From assembly GCF_014189535.1 (NCBI RefSeq), contig NZ_CP050307.1, positions 1,860,001 through 1,924,000 on the forward strand: a DNA stretch of 64,000 nt, read 5' to 3'. Made by a program: the position numbers and the translations under genes. Source of the stretch: Rhizobium lusitanum (GTDB lineage Bacteria > Pseudomonadota > Alphaproteobacteria > Rhizobiales > Rhizobiaceae). This document shows positions 35,506 through 44,853 of the stretch, piece by piece. The notes under the pieces were generated by a model. The model saw only the letters and a list, made by a program, of their open reading frames with translations. It did not search any database and was not told the DNA's origin. Each line of letters opens with the position of its first letter. The stretch's first letter is position 1.

Positions 35506-36744
35506 ATGCAATTCTCATCGCAGGCGGCTGCCGACTCGCGTGACGAGCATGACGGCACATGGCCGACCAAGCGGAGCAAGATCCTCGACTGGTTGATCCA
35601 GGACACGCGCGAGCAACGTTTCATCGACAATATTCTCGTGGATCTCTGCGAGCGACTACGCGCCGCCGGTGTCCCCGTTGGGAGGGCGACGCTGCATTTC
35701 AGAACGCTGCATCCGCAATGGCTCGGCGCGCGCATCCTCTGGCGCACGGGGCTGGAGGAAGCCGATATCACCACGTTCAGCTATGGTGTCGAAAAGACGC
35801 CGCAGTTCCTGTCAAGCCCGATGAACGAGATCTTCAATGGCGCGCTCGAGGTCCGCCAGCAGCTCGAACAGCCGGGCGCGGATGGCTTCGCCTATGCTCT
35901 CTACGACGAAATGCGGGCCGAGGGGCTGACGGAGTACATCGCCTGGCCGATCTATCACACGCTCGGCAAGCGCCACATCGCCACCTTTGCTTCTGATGCA
36001 CCGGGCGGTTTCACCGAAGAACATGTCACCTTCCTGAAGGACCTGCTGCCGGCCCTGACGCTGGTGACGGAGATCCGGTTGAAGAATATCCTGGCCCGCA
36101 CGCTGCTGAACACTTATGTCGGGCCGCATGCCAGCGAACAAATTCTGGCCGGCGCCACCACCCGCGGCAGCGGCACCACCGTTGGCGCCGCCATCCTCAT
36201 CTGCGATCTGCGCGACTTCACGACGATTTCGGACATGTGGCCGCGCGACGATGTTATCGAGCTTCTGAACGGCTATTTCGACGCGATGTCGGAGCCGATC
36301 GAAAAACACGGCGGCGAGATCCTCAAATTCATGGGTGACGGGCTGCTGGCGATTTTCCCGCTCAGCGATCCCGATGCCTGCGCCAATCTTCTCCAGGCGA
36401 TCAACGAGGCAGCGGCAGCGGTCGCCGCGCTGAACGAGGAAAACAGCCGGATTGGTCGCGAAGTGCTGCGCTATGGCGTGGGCGTGCATGTCGGCGACGT
36501 CATGTACGGCAATATCGGCTCCCGAACCCGCCTCGATTTCACCGTGATCGGGCCGGCCGTCAACATCGCCTCGCGGCTGGAAACACTGACCAAGGAGGTC
36601 AAGCGGCCCGTTCTCCTGTCCAAGGCCTTTGTCGACATGGCTGGCTGCGGCAGCGAGATGGAAAGCCTCGGTGCCTTCCCCCTCAAGGGCCTTGGCGAGC
36701 GAGTCGACGTCTTTGCCCTTACGCCAGCGGCAAACCGCGGCTGA
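35506..36744 (+). CDS. Class III adenylate/guanylate cyclase
   Basis: The 412-residue protein has a soluble N-terminal region (about 1-215, of a type seen in many rhizobial cyclases) and a C-terminal class III catalytic domain. The two metal-binding aspartates are in ILICDLRDFTTISD and ILKFMGDGLLAIF. RLDFTVIGPAVNIASRLE carries the transition-state Asn and Arg. K and D at the base-recognition positions suggest ATP rather than GTP. Rhizobia encode many such cyclases. No transmembrane helix is seen. The ATG at 35506 follows a GGGG-rich segment; upstream in-frame codons look unrelated. Confidence 0.87.
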   Translation: MQFSSQAAADSRDEHDGTWPTKRSKILDWLIQDTREQRFIDNILVDLCERLRAAGVPVGRATLHFRTLHPQWLGARILWRTGLEEADITTFSYGVEKTPQFLSSPMNEIFNGALEVRQQLEQPGADGFAYALYDEMRAEGLTEYIAWPIYHTLGKRHIATFASDAPGGFTEEHVTFLKDLLPALTLVTEIRLKNILARTLLNTYVGPHASEQILAGATTRGSGTTVGAAILICDLRDFTTISDMWPRDDVIELLNGYFDAMSEPIEKHGGEILKFMGDGLLAIFPLSDPDACANLLQAINEAAAAVAALNEENSRIGREVLRYGVGVHVGDVMYGNIGSRTRLDFTVIGPAVNIASRLETLTKEVKRPVLLSKAFVDMAGCGSEMESLGAFPLKGLGERVDVFALTPAANRG

Positions 36745-37009
36745 ACGCATGATTGATCCGGCCACCAGAGGCCCGTTATCTTCAATCTTGCGTGATCAAT
36801 GGCCATAATAAAGCCCGTCGCAAAACGTGAAGAGCCGGTGGGGATGACGTCGCTTGCAGGGATCCTTATATTATAAGCGGGATAAGTGTGATGGCCGCCT
36901 TATTTTCGTGGGATCCATCTGCGACGACAAACGTTAGTAAGAGCTGACCTAAAACGGCTCGATCAAAAGGGTGCTTGACACCCGGAATACTCTGACAAGG
37001 AGAAAACAC

Positions 37010-37534
37010 ATGAAAAAAATACTCACCCTGGCATTTTCCGCAGCATCTTTGATCGTCGCCGGCACGGCCGTAACGCGTGCTGCCGATCTGACGACGTCCT
37101 ATCCGGAACAGGATCAGGATCAGCGCAACGGCGTAAAGATCGGCTACCTCGATTGCCAGATCGGCGGCGGTGTCGGCTATGTGCTCGGCTCTGCCAAGGA
37201 AGTCGATTGCACCTTCCATTCGACCGTCGGCAAGGAGCGCGTAGACCACTATAGTGGCGCGATCCGCAAGATGGGCGTCGACCTCGGCTTCACGACCCGC
37301 GGGCGCCTCGTCTGGGCCGTGTTCGCGCCGACCGCCGGCTATCACCATGGTTCGCTGAGCGGCCTTTATCAGGGCGCAACCGCCGAGGCGACCCTCGGCG
37401 TCGGCATCGGCACCAACATCCTGGTCGGCGGCACTTCCGGCTCGATCCACCTTCAGACGGTGAGCGTGACCGGCCAGCTCGGCCTCAACGTTGCCGCCAC
37501 CGGCACCTCGGTGACGCTGACCTCGGTGGATTGA
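37010..37534 (+). CDS. DUF992 exported protein
   Basis: The 174-residue protein has a signal peptide MKKILTLAFSAASLIVAGTAVTRA. The mature domain includes VKIGYLDCQIGGGVGYVLGSAKEVDCTFHS and YSGAIRKMGVDLGFTTRGRLVWAVFAP, the DUF992 pattern common in Rhizobiales. It is a predicted periplasmic or cell-surface protein of unknown role. AAGGAG lies 8 bases before the ATG. CTTGACA at 36974-36980 may be its -35 box. A textbook hairpin terminator follows. Confidence 0.92.
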   Translation: MKKILTLAFSAASLIVAGTAVTRAADLTTSYPEQDQDQRNGVKIGYLDCQIGGGVGYVLGSAKEVDCTFHSTVGKERVDHYSGAIRKMGVDLGFTTRGRLVWAVFAPTAGYHHGSLSGLYQGATAEATLGVGIGTNILVGGTSGSIHLQTVSVTGQLGLNVAATGTSVTLTSVD

Positions 37535-37563
37535 TATCTGCCGCGGTTATCTCAACTTGCCTC

Positions 37564-37596
37564 TGGCCGCCCCAGTCCGAAAGACCGGGGCGGCCA
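37564..37596 (+). terminator. Intrinsic terminator after the DUF992 gene
   Basis: TGGCCGCCCC (37564-37573) pairs with GGGGCGGCCA (37587-37596), extended by GTC/GAC next to a CGAAA loop. It is followed by TATATTTTAA. It lies 30 bases after the DUF992 stop. Confidence 0.85.
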
Positions 37597-37672
37597 TATA
37601 TTTTAAGTGGCGACGGATTCGTTCGCCGCAGCAACCAGCCGCCAGCCAGCGCGCCCTGGATCCAGCGGCCGC

Positions 37673-38794
37673 CTATTGCCACTCCGTCAGAAATTGCGAA
37701 AACCGCCTGAGACCCTCGCGCAGGATCGCCTCGCTGTTCGCGTAGCCGATGCGCAGATATCCCTCCATATCCATGGCACTGCCGGGCGTCAGCATGACAC
37801 CGGTCCGTTCCAACAGCTTTATGCAGAAAGCTTCTGAAGACATCGGCAGATGATATTTGAGAAGCGCCGTCGTCCCGGACTTCGGCCTGACCCAGGAGAT
37901 CAGCGGCTCGCTGTCGACCCATTCGGACAGGATAGCAAGGTTGGTCCGGGTGATGGCCTGGCTTCTGGCGAGAATCTTGTCACGGTTCTCAAGCGCGATG
38001 GCCGCGAAATGATCGTCCAGCATGCCAACGCTGATCGTATTGTAGTCACGGTGGATCGATACCGCATGGATCAGTTCACTCCGGGCGACGATCCAGCCGA
38101 GCCTCAGGCCCGCCAGCGAATAGGTCTTGGACATGCTGCCGGTGCTGATCCCCTTCTCGTAGAGATCGGCAATCGAGGCGGTCATGCCGTCTCCCTGCTG
38201 GTCGGTGCCGCGATAGACCTCATCGCAGAGGATCCACGCCCCGCAGATGCGCGCGATTTCAACGATCTTTTCGAGATAGGCGCGGTCCATTAGAGCGCCG
38301 GTCGGATTGTTCGGGTTGTTGAGGACGATCAGCTTCGTGCCCGGCGTCGCCATCAGCCGTAATTCCTGGAGATCCGGCAGGAAACCATTCGCCTCGGTGA
38401 GCTTGAGGATCTGCACGTCGGCGCCGTAACTTTCCGGAATGGAATAATGCTGTTGGTAGGTCGGTAGCACGGAAATGACCCGGTCGCCCGGCTCGACCAG
38501 GGTTTCGTGTACCAAGGCATTGGCGCCGATCGCGCCATGGGTCACGACGACATTCTCGACGGCCTGCTTTTCATAGAGGCCGGCAATCAGCCCCCTCAAC
38601 CGAGCGCTGCCCTCGATCGCGCCATAGGTCAGCTTGAGCGGCAGCAGTTCCGCCAGGATCGTCTCCGTCTTCCCTGCCATCTCCAGCAGTTCGGCCACGG
38701 TCAGAGACTCGACGCAGGTCTCGGCGAGGTTCCATTCGCATGTCGTCTCATAGCGGTTCATCCATATTTCGACGCCAAAATCGCGGATCTTCAT
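37673..38794 (-). CDS. PLP-dependent aminotransferase, class I/II
   Basis: The 373-residue fold-type I enzyme has VLNNPNNPTGALMD, LCDEVYRG and the PLP lysine in GSMSKTYSLAGLRLGWIVA, with THGAIGANALVHETLVEPGDRVI as the phosphate-binding region. The N-terminus MKIRDFGVEIWMNRYETTCEWNLAETC resembles a subgroup that includes capreomycidine-synthase-like enzymes. It is divergent from an XRE-cupin regulator, a pairing typical of amino-acid-responsive control. Substrate unknown. The ATG at 38794 is preceded by a GGGAACAGGAC segment. Confidence 0.87.
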   Translation of the reverse strand: MKIRDFGVEIWMNRYETTCEWNLAETCVESLTVAELLEMAGKTETILAELLPLKLTYGAIEGSARLRGLIAGLYEKQAVENVVVTHGAIGANALVHETLVEPGDRVISVLPTYQQHYSIPESYGADVQILKLTEANGFLPDLQELRLMATPGTKLIVLNNPNNPTGALMDRAYLEKIVEIARICGAWILCDEVYRGTDQQGDGMTASIADLYEKGISTGSMSKTYSLAGLRLGWIVARSELIHAVSIHRDYNTISVGMLDDHFAAIALENRDKILARSQAITRTNLAILSEWVDSEPLISWVRPKSGTTALLKYHLPMSSEAFCIKLLERTGVMLTPGSAMDMEGYLRIGYANSEAILREGLRRFSQFLTEWQ

Positions 38795-38913
38795 GTCCTG
38801 TTCCCTCCCTCGTATCTGCGGATCACGCGCACACCGCATCCGTCGCGATCCTGCCTTGGCAGACTCGTCGAAAGGCTGTTGAACGGCGATAGCAATTGGA
38901 ATAGAACGACACT

Positions 38914-39483
38914 ATGAGCAATATATTGCACAGTCAAGAACGTGGCGATGTTCTCGCGCATGTTTCCGGCAATTTGCGCCGGCTGCGAAAATCCGTGGGC
39001 CTCAGCCAGACGGCACTTGCCGAAGCGTCCGGCATTAGCCGGCGCATGATCATTGCTGTGGAAGCAGGCGATGCGAATATCAGCCTGTCCAGCCTCGACA
39101 AGCTGGCGGCGGCTCTCGGCGTCGATTTCGTCGACCTCGTGCGTGACCCGACGCGCGCATCGCGGGCCGATATCAACCAGGTGACGTGGCGTGGCAAAGA
39201 CGGGGAAAGCCTGGCCGTGCTCCTGGGCTCGGCCCCGGCCTCCACCGAAGCCCAGATGTGGCTATGGGCACTCGGACCCGGCGACCGCTACGATGCCGAA
39301 CCAGACCCGCAAGGGTGGCACGAAATGATCTATGTCACCGAAGGCGCATTGCGCCTCGAACTCTCCGGTGAGGCCAGCGATTACAAAGCAGGGACTTTTG
39401 CCGTTTACAGCACAGCTCAAAACTATTCCTACATCAATCCGGGCGAGACGCCGGTCCGCTTCGTGCGAAACGTGATCTCGTAA
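38914..39483 (+). CDS. XRE family regulator with C-terminal cupin domain
   Basis: The 189-residue protein has a Cro/CI HTH at about residues 13-66 (NLRRLRKSVGLSQTALAEASGISRRMIIAVEAGDANISLSSLDKLAAAL). A small cupin follows at about 110-187 (DPQGWHEMIYVTEGALRLEL, YKAGTFAVYSTAQNYSYINPG). Regulators of this layout bind a small ligand in the cupin and control neighbouring amino-acid or amine genes. The divergent aminotransferase gene is the obvious target. Confidence 0.9.
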   Translation: MSNILHSQERGDVLAHVSGNLRRLRKSVGLSQTALAEASGISRRMIIAVEAGDANISLSSLDKLAAALGVDFVDLVRDPTRASRADINQVTWRGKDGESLAVLLGSAPASTEAQMWLWALGPGDRYDAEPDPQGWHEMIYVTEGALRLELSGEASDYKAGTFAVYSTAQNYSYINPGETPVRFVRNVIS

Positions 39484-39522
39484 TCCTTTTGTAAGCGCTC
39501 GACCGGCACCAGGGCACCGCGC

Positions 39523-40296
39523 TTACGCCGACACTTCCAGCTTCGCCACGGCATCTTTCAGCCCGACGCCGCTGATCCCGGTCATCCGCATGGCAATCAC
39601 GAGGTCGGCAATCTGGTCGGCCGCCGCCGCAATAGGCAATCCGCCTTCGCGAATGTTGGAAACGCAGTTGCGACGAGAATCGGGCGTGTCCGACCGGGGA
39701 GAATAGGTGACATAAGCTCCAAGGCTATCGGCGGCGGAAAGGCCCGGTCGTTCGCCGATCAGCATGATCGCGGTCTTGACCGCAAGCGCCTCACCGATCG
39801 GATCAGACAAGGCGACCCGCGCCTGGCTGGCAATGACGACCGGCGCCAGTGAGAACCCATGCCGCCGCAGCCGATCGGCAAGTGCCCCGACTACGGCAGC
39901 GGCATTGATATCAACGGCGCTGGCGGAAAGGCCATCGGCAACGATGATGACAACATCGAAAGCTTCGTCGCGATGCCGGATCGCCTCCAGCCGCGCCACC
40001 GATGTGGCCGACAGCTTGCGGCCGAGATCGGGCCTGCGCACATATTGGCTCCGGTCTCCGGCAAGGCTCTCGACCAGGACGGCATCGAGCTCCAGATCCA
40101 GCAACTGCCGTTGCAAAGCTTCCTGATCGACCGACGACCAGACGGCTTCGCGTGCCCGCGCATGGTCGAGTAGAAAGGCTTGCGCCGCCTTTGTCGGCGC
40201 ACCCGCGCCGAAACGACCGAGCGCGACGCGCGCATCCGTCATGTCCTTGAGATCGGCGATGCTGGCCGTGCGCGCATTGATGACGGAATTGGCCAT
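39523..40296 (-). CDS. eutC: Ethanolamine ammonia-lyase small subunit
   Basis: The 257-residue protein starts MANSVINARTASIADLKDMTDARVALGRFGAGAPTKA, the EutC N-terminus. VIIVADGLSASAVDINAAAV, MLIGERPGLSAADSLGAYVTYSPR and DSRRNCVSNIREGGL follow. With EutB it forms the adenosylcobalamin-dependent lyase that converts ethanolamine to acetaldehyde and ammonia. GGAG lies 7 bases before the ATG, which itself follows the eutB stop by one base. An 8-bp inverted repeat (39491-39498/39519-39526) overlaps its stop. Confidence 0.94.
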   Translation of the reverse strand: MANSVINARTASIADLKDMTDARVALGRFGAGAPTKAAQAFLLDHARAREAVWSSVDQEALQRQLLDLELDAVLVESLAGDRSQYVRRPDLGRKLSATSVARLEAIRHRDEAFDVVIIVADGLSASAVDINAAAVVGALADRLRRHGFSLAPVVIASQARVALSDPIGEALAVKTAIMLIGERPGLSAADSLGAYVTYSPRSDTPDSRRNCVSNIREGGLPIAAAADQIADLVIAMRMTGISGVGLKDAVAKLEVSA

Positions 40297-40297
40297 G

Positions 40298-41689
40298 TCA
40301 GGCTCCAACAAGGTTTGAACTGGAGAAATAGTCGGTCAGCATCGCCGGCGCTCCGACCAGGGCACCCGCCCTATCGGTCAGCCCGATGTCGCAGAGCCAA
40401 CGTTCGAATTCCGGCGCCGGCGCACGGTTCAGCGTTTCGCGGCAGTAAATGGCGTCGTGATGGGCAAGGGACTGATAGTTGAGCATGATGTCATCGGCGC
40501 CCGGCACCGTGATGACGAAGTTCACGTTGGCGGCGCACAGCAGCGTCAGGAGCGTATCCATGTCCTCCTGATCGGCGTCGGCATGATTGGTGTAACAGAC
40601 GTCCACACCCATCGGCAGACCAAGAAGCTTGCCACAGAAATGGTCCTCGAGCCCCGCCCGGATGATCTGCTTGCCGTTGAAGAGATATTCCGGCCCGATG
40701 AAGCCGACGACCGTATTGATCAGCATCGGATCGAATTCGCGGGCAACCGCATAGGCCCGCACTTCCATCGTCTGCTGGTCGACGCCGAAATGCGCGTCGG
40801 CGGACAGAGCCGCCCCCTGCCCGGTCTCGAAATACATGACGTTGGCGCCGGGCATGCCGCGCTTCAGCGAACGGCCGGCTTCATAGGCTTCCTTCAGCAG
40901 CGAAAGATCGATGCCGAAACCGGCATTCGCCTTTTGTGAGCCGGCAACCGACTGGAAGACGAGATCGACCGGCGCGCCAGCTTCGATGGCCCTGATCGCC
41001 GTGGTCACATGCCCGAGACAGCATGTCTGCGTCGGGATCGCCAGCCGCTCGCGCAGCTCGTCGAGCAGGGAAACGATGCGGATATAGTCCTCGACGCTGT
41101 CGGTCGCCGGATTGACGCCGATCACCGCATCGCCCGACCCCATCAGCAATCCGTCTATGGCGGAGGCGGCAATCCCGCGGCTGTCGTCGGTCGGATGGTT
41201 CGGCTGGTTGCGCGTCGATAGCCGTCCGCGCAGGCCAATCGTGTTGCGGAAACGAGTGACGACTTCGCGCTTGGCCGCAACCGAGATCAGATCCTGCAAC
41301 CGCATGATCTTCGACACCGCCGCCACCATCTCCGGCGTCACGCCATAGGTGACCGCCTCGAGCGCCCGCTGTCCAGTCTCAGGCTTCAAGAGCCACTCGC
41401 GGAATTCGCCAACCGTGAGAGACGAGATCGGTGCAAAGGCTGCCGCGTCGTGGCGCGCGGCAATCAGCGCCGACACCTCGTCATCGTCGGACGAGATCAC
41501 TTCCTCGGCGAGAAATGCTTTCAGTGGCAGATCGGCCAGCGCCATTTGCGCGGCCAGACGCTCGACCGGGCCTGAGGCGGCGATGCCCGCAAGCTGATCA
41601 CCGGAGCGCTCCGGCGTCGCCTTGGCGAGAAGATCCTTCAAATCGCCAAAGCGGAAGACCGTATTCTCGATCGTCGTCGTAAAAGGCAT
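40298..41689 (-). CDS. eutB: Ethanolamine ammonia-lyase large subunit
   Basis: The 463-residue catalytic subunit has conserved stretches GLRGRLSTRNQPNHPTDDSRGIAASAIDGL, GDAVIGVNPATDS, CCLGHVTT and YFETGQGAALSADAHFGVDQQTMEVRAYAVAREF. Cobalamin binding lies at the EutB-EutC interface. No eutA reactivase, eutE aldehyde dehydrogenase, microcompartment shell gene or EutR-type regulator is present nearby. This is therefore the non-compartment form seen in soil proteobacteria. Confidence 0.95.
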   Translation of the reverse strand: MPFTTTIENTVFRFGDLKDLLAKATPERSGDQLAGIAASGPVERLAAQMALADLPLKAFLAEEVISSDDDEVSALIAARHDAAAFAPISSLTVGEFREWLLKPETGQRALEAVTYGVTPEMVAAVSKIMRLQDLISVAAKREVVTRFRNTIGLRGRLSTRNQPNHPTDDSRGIAASAIDGLLMGSGDAVIGVNPATDSVEDYIRIVSLLDELRERLAIPTQTCCLGHVTTAIRAIEAGAPVDLVFQSVAGSQKANAGFGIDLSLLKEAYEAGRSLKRGMPGANVMYFETGQGAALSADAHFGVDQQTMEVRAYAVAREFDPMLINTVVGFIGPEYLFNGKQIIRAGLEDHFCGKLLGLPMGVDVCYTNHADADQEDMDTLLTLLCAANVNFVITVPGADDIMLNYQSLAHHDAIYCRETLNRAPAPEFERWLCDIGLTDRAGALVGAPAMLTDYFSSSNLVGA

Positions 41690-41985
41690 GGGGAGGCAAA
41701 TCTATCGGTTAAGGAGAGCCCGGGCTTCATTGCGAAGCTTTTGGGCACTCCGAGTGGATCGTCAGTTCGGTCCCTCCCAACCGGCGATGCAGCCTCCCGT
41801 GCCGCGCCCCACCGATATCTATGCTACGTCATCATACGGCCAGAGGCCGATTTCAAGCACAATGTCTGCATGACAGGGCGTGAGCAAGCCGTATTATCGC
41901 AACCGCCGCCGAAACACCGCAGTTCAGCAAGTTCTAAAAGCCGCGTGAATGGCCCGGCATTGACCACCAGATCCGAGAAATCCGA

Positions 41986-42423
41986 TCAAACGCTGCTCAG
42001 CAAAAGGCTCGTCTCGCTGTTGGCAACCCCATCGATCATGCGCACTTCGCGCAAAACGCGGTCGAAATCCGCAAGGCTCGCCGCGCGGATATTGGCGACG
42101 AGATCCCAGTTGCCGTTGGTCGTATGCAGGGCGGAAATCTCCGTCAGACCGCGCAGCCTGCGAATAACCTGTGTCGTCGATTTTCCGACAACCTCGATCA
42201 TCATCACCGCATGCACGGCGCTCAGATCGTAATCCTCCCTCACCCGCACCGTGAAGCCGAGCAGCGTGCCCGTCTCCATCAGACGGTCCAGCCTGTTCTG
42301 CACGGTGCCGCGCGCAACGCCGAGCGCGTCGGAAAGCTTGGTCAGGGAGGCACGTCCGTCGGCGCGGAGATGACCGATGATGCGGCGGTCCAGATCATCG
42401 GGCGAATATTTCGCGACATTCAT
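41986..42423 (-). CDS. Lrp/AsnC family transcriptional regulator
   Basis: The 145-residue regulator starts MNVAKYSPDDLDRRIIGHLRADGRASLTKLSDALGVARGTVQNRLDRL, an Lrp HTH. It continues with a RAM effector domain (YDLSAVHAVMMIEVVGKSTTQVIRRLRGL, TTNGNWDLVANI). CTGGAG precedes the ATG. It is divergent from an ornithine cyclodeaminase gene across about 150 bases. It is therefore likely the ornithine- or arginine-responsive activator of that gene, as is common in rhizobia and agrobacteria. Confidence 0.9.
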   Translation of the reverse strand: MNVAKYSPDDLDRRIIGHLRADGRASLTKLSDALGVARGTVQNRLDRLMETGTLLGFTVRVREDYDLSAVHAVMMIEVVGKSTTQVIRRLRGLTEISALHTTNGNWDLVANIRAASLADFDRVLREVRMIDGVANSETSLLLSSV

Positions 42424-42569
42424 GCTTGCCACTCCAGGCTGATAAATTTGCACAATCTGACTGAACAAATTGTATAAGCAGCTACCGGAATTAGCACAGT
42501 TTTGCGCTTTCGGCCAACGCCTGGGAACGCTAGCCTTTCTCTAGCAGCCCAGCGCCAGAGGAATTCGTG

Positions 42570-43619
42570 ATGTCGTCGCCCCTTCCATCGGAAAAAGCCT
42601 TCGTTCCCTTCGTGAGCGTCGAGAACATGATGCGGCTCGTCCACCATATCGGGCTGGAGACGCTGCTTGCCGAACTTACCGACGTCATCGAGGCTGATTT
42701 CCGCCGCTGGGAACTGTTCGACAAGACACCGCGTGTCGCCTCCCATTCCCGCGAGGGCGTGATCGAGCTGATGCCGACCTCGAACGGCGAGATCTACAGC
42801 TTCAAATATGTGAACGGCCATCCGAAGAACATGGCGCAGGGCCTGCAGACCGTCACCGCCTTCGGCCTGCTCGCGGAAGTCTCGACCGGCTATCCGGTGC
42901 TGTTGACGGAAATGACGCTGCTGACAGCACTTCGCACCGCCGCCACCTCGGCCATGGCAGCACGATACCTGGCGCCCAAGGGCGCGCGCACCATGGCGAT
43001 GATCGGCAATGGCGCGCAGGCGGAGTTTCAGGCGCTCGCCATGAAAGCCGTATGCGGCATCGATCACATCAGGCTCTTCGATATCGATCCGCTGGCGACG
43101 GCAAAGACGGTGCGCAACCTCTCAGGCACCGGATTGACGGTCGTCTCCTGTACCTCGTCGCAATCCGCGATCGAAGGCGCCGACATCATCACCACCTGCA
43201 CCGCCGACAAGCAATGTGCGACGATCCTCACCGACAACATGATCGGCGCCGGCGTCCATATCAACGCCATCGGCGGCGACTGCCCCGGCAAGACCGAACT
43301 GCATCGCGATATCCTGCTGCGCACCGACACCTTCGTCGAATATCCGCCACAGACACGCATCGAGGGCGAGATCCAGCAGATGGAACCGGACTACCCCGTC
43401 AGGGAACTGTGGAAGGTCATCACGGGGCAGGCGGAGGGGCGCCGCGATACCAGCCAGATTACCCTCTTCGACAGCGTCGGCTTCGCGGTCGAGGATTTCT
43501 CAGCGCTCCGCTATGTCCGCGACCGGCTTAAGGGCACAGGCTTCTACCAGGACCTCGACATCATCGCCGACCCCGACGATCCGCGCGATCTCTTCGGCAT
43601 GCTGCAGCGGGCGAAATAG
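42570..43619 (+). CDS. Ornithine cyclodeaminase family protein
   Basis: The 349-residue protein reads FVPFVSVENMMRLVHHIGLETLLAEL, then LTEMTLLTALRTAATSAMAARYLAPKGARTMAMIGNGAQAEFQALAM, an NAD-binding GxGxxA motif. GADIITTCTADKQ and INAIGGDCPGKTEL lie further on. This matches ornithine cyclodeaminase (ornithine to proline plus ammonia), as in the Agrobacterium arginine/octopine pathway. A GTG immediately precedes the chosen ATG; GAGG is suitably spaced for either. Confidence 0.9.
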   Translation: MSSPLPSEKAFVPFVSVENMMRLVHHIGLETLLAELTDVIEADFRRWELFDKTPRVASHSREGVIELMPTSNGEIYSFKYVNGHPKNMAQGLQTVTAFGLLAEVSTGYPVLLTEMTLLTALRTAATSAMAARYLAPKGARTMAMIGNGAQAEFQALAMKAVCGIDHIRLFDIDPLATAKTVRNLSGTGLTVVSCTSSQSAIEGADIITTCTADKQCATILTDNMIGAGVHINAIGGDCPGKTELHRDILLRTDTFVEYPPQTRIEGEIQQMEPDYPVRELWKVITGQAEGRRDTSQITLFDSVGFAVEDFSALRYVRDRLKGTGFYQDLDIIADPDDPRDLFGMLQRAK

Positions 43620-43622
43620 GTA

Positions 43623-44417
43623 TCAATCTCGATAGTGTGGTGCTTCCACATCGAGCGTGCGCTTAATTGCCTCAAGGTGGAGACGAGCGGATTCCGGGTC
43701 ACCCTCTCGCATCTGGCGGTAAGCCGCTTCCGCGATGGCGGGATCAACCGCAATAACCTCTCTTCCAGTCGAAAGGGCAAGCGTCTGAACCTGGCAAGCC
43801 CGCTCGAGATAATAGAGATCATCCCAGGCCTCGGCGATATTGGGAGCAAGCACCATGACCCCATGATGCTTCATGAAGACGATGTCCGCATCCCCGATCG
43901 TTGAGGCGATACGGTCGCCTTCCCGCTCATCCAGCGCCAGACCATTGTAGTTCCTGTCAAACGCAGTCCTGCCGTAGAATTTCAATGCCGTCTGCCCGGC
44001 GAAGATGAGCGGCTCTCCTTCTGTCATCGAGAGCGCGGTGGCGTAGGGCATGTGCGTGTGGAAAGCGACTTTGGCCCGCGGAACGTTCTTGTGGATACGG
44101 GCGTGGATATAGAACGCCGTCGCTTCCGGCTGACCGGTCCCTGAGACGACATTGCCATGGAAGTCGCAAATCAGCAGCATGGATGCCGTCAGCTCCCGAA
44201 AGGCATAGCCATAAGGATTGACGAGGAACAAGTCGTCATATCCCGGCACGACCGCAGAGAAATGATTGCAGATACCTTCCTCCAACCCATGTCTGGCAGC
44301 CATGCGGAAACAGGCTGCAAGATCGACGCGCGCCTGCCAGACTTCCTCGGAGTCGAGGGTCGGCTGATTTGGCCCTCCGGCACCGGGAGCGGTCTGGGTC
44401 TTGAGTGAATGCGCCAT
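43623..44417 (-). CDS. Class II aldolase/adducin family protein
   Basis: The 264-residue protein reads DLAACFRMAARHGLEEGICNHFSAVVPGYDDLFLVNPYG. Metal-ligand histidines are in KVAFHTHMPYATALSM and FMKHHGVMVLA. The class II aldolase fold covers fuculose- or ribulose-phosphate aldolases and decarboxylase-like proteins. This subgroup (adducin-like, with long N-terminus) is mostly uncharacterised, so the substrate is open. It converges on the ornithine cyclodeaminase gene with 3 bases between them. Confidence 0.87.
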   Translation of the reverse strand: MAHSLKTQTAPGAGGPNQPTLDSEEVWQARVDLAACFRMAARHGLEEGICNHFSAVVPGYDDLFLVNPYGYAFRELTASMLLICDFHGNVVSGTGQPEATAFYIHARIHKNVPRAKVAFHTHMPYATALSMTEGEPLIFAGQTALKFYGRTAFDRNYNGLALDEREGDRIASTIGDADIVFMKHHGVMVLAPNIAEAWDDLYYLERACQVQTLALSTGREVIAVDPAIAEAAYRQMREGDPESARLHLEAIKRTLDVEAPHYRD

Positions 44418-44853
44418 GGATAATCCTTCGATGAGACCGTCGTATTTCGGGTTGGGTTGACCGGTATTGATCCGTTGTCGGCGCTTTTTGTCAATGCAAA
44501 CGCTCTCGTCATTGAACTTGAAACAGCCACATTGCAGCGGTATCGATTTAGTATCTCGAATGATTGAGTTGGCTGTCCGTGCTCCAAGAGAAGCACATAA
44601 GGTGATATGACATTTTAATCGCCACCGAATTTTCGATGCCGCTCTTCATCTCACAATCCCAAAATGAATGCAGCCGGGTTCGCTTGGTCGCTTACGGATC
44701 ACATGAAGAACACTTCTGAATTGAAGATACCCACCGGATGCAGCCACGAAGTATTGCCGAGGGTCATCGCTGATCTGATTGATTGACGGCAATTCCATTG
44801 CCTCGCATCCCCACCTTTAGGAGCAGGTCGCATCGCCGGCTTGAAACACGCTC
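44418..44853. other. Intergenic region, nothing recognised
   Basis: These 436 bases separate the aldolase gene from the DUF4167 gene. Base composition is somewhat AT-richer than the surroundings. I find no credible coding frame, hairpin terminator or repeat. Confidence 0.4.
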
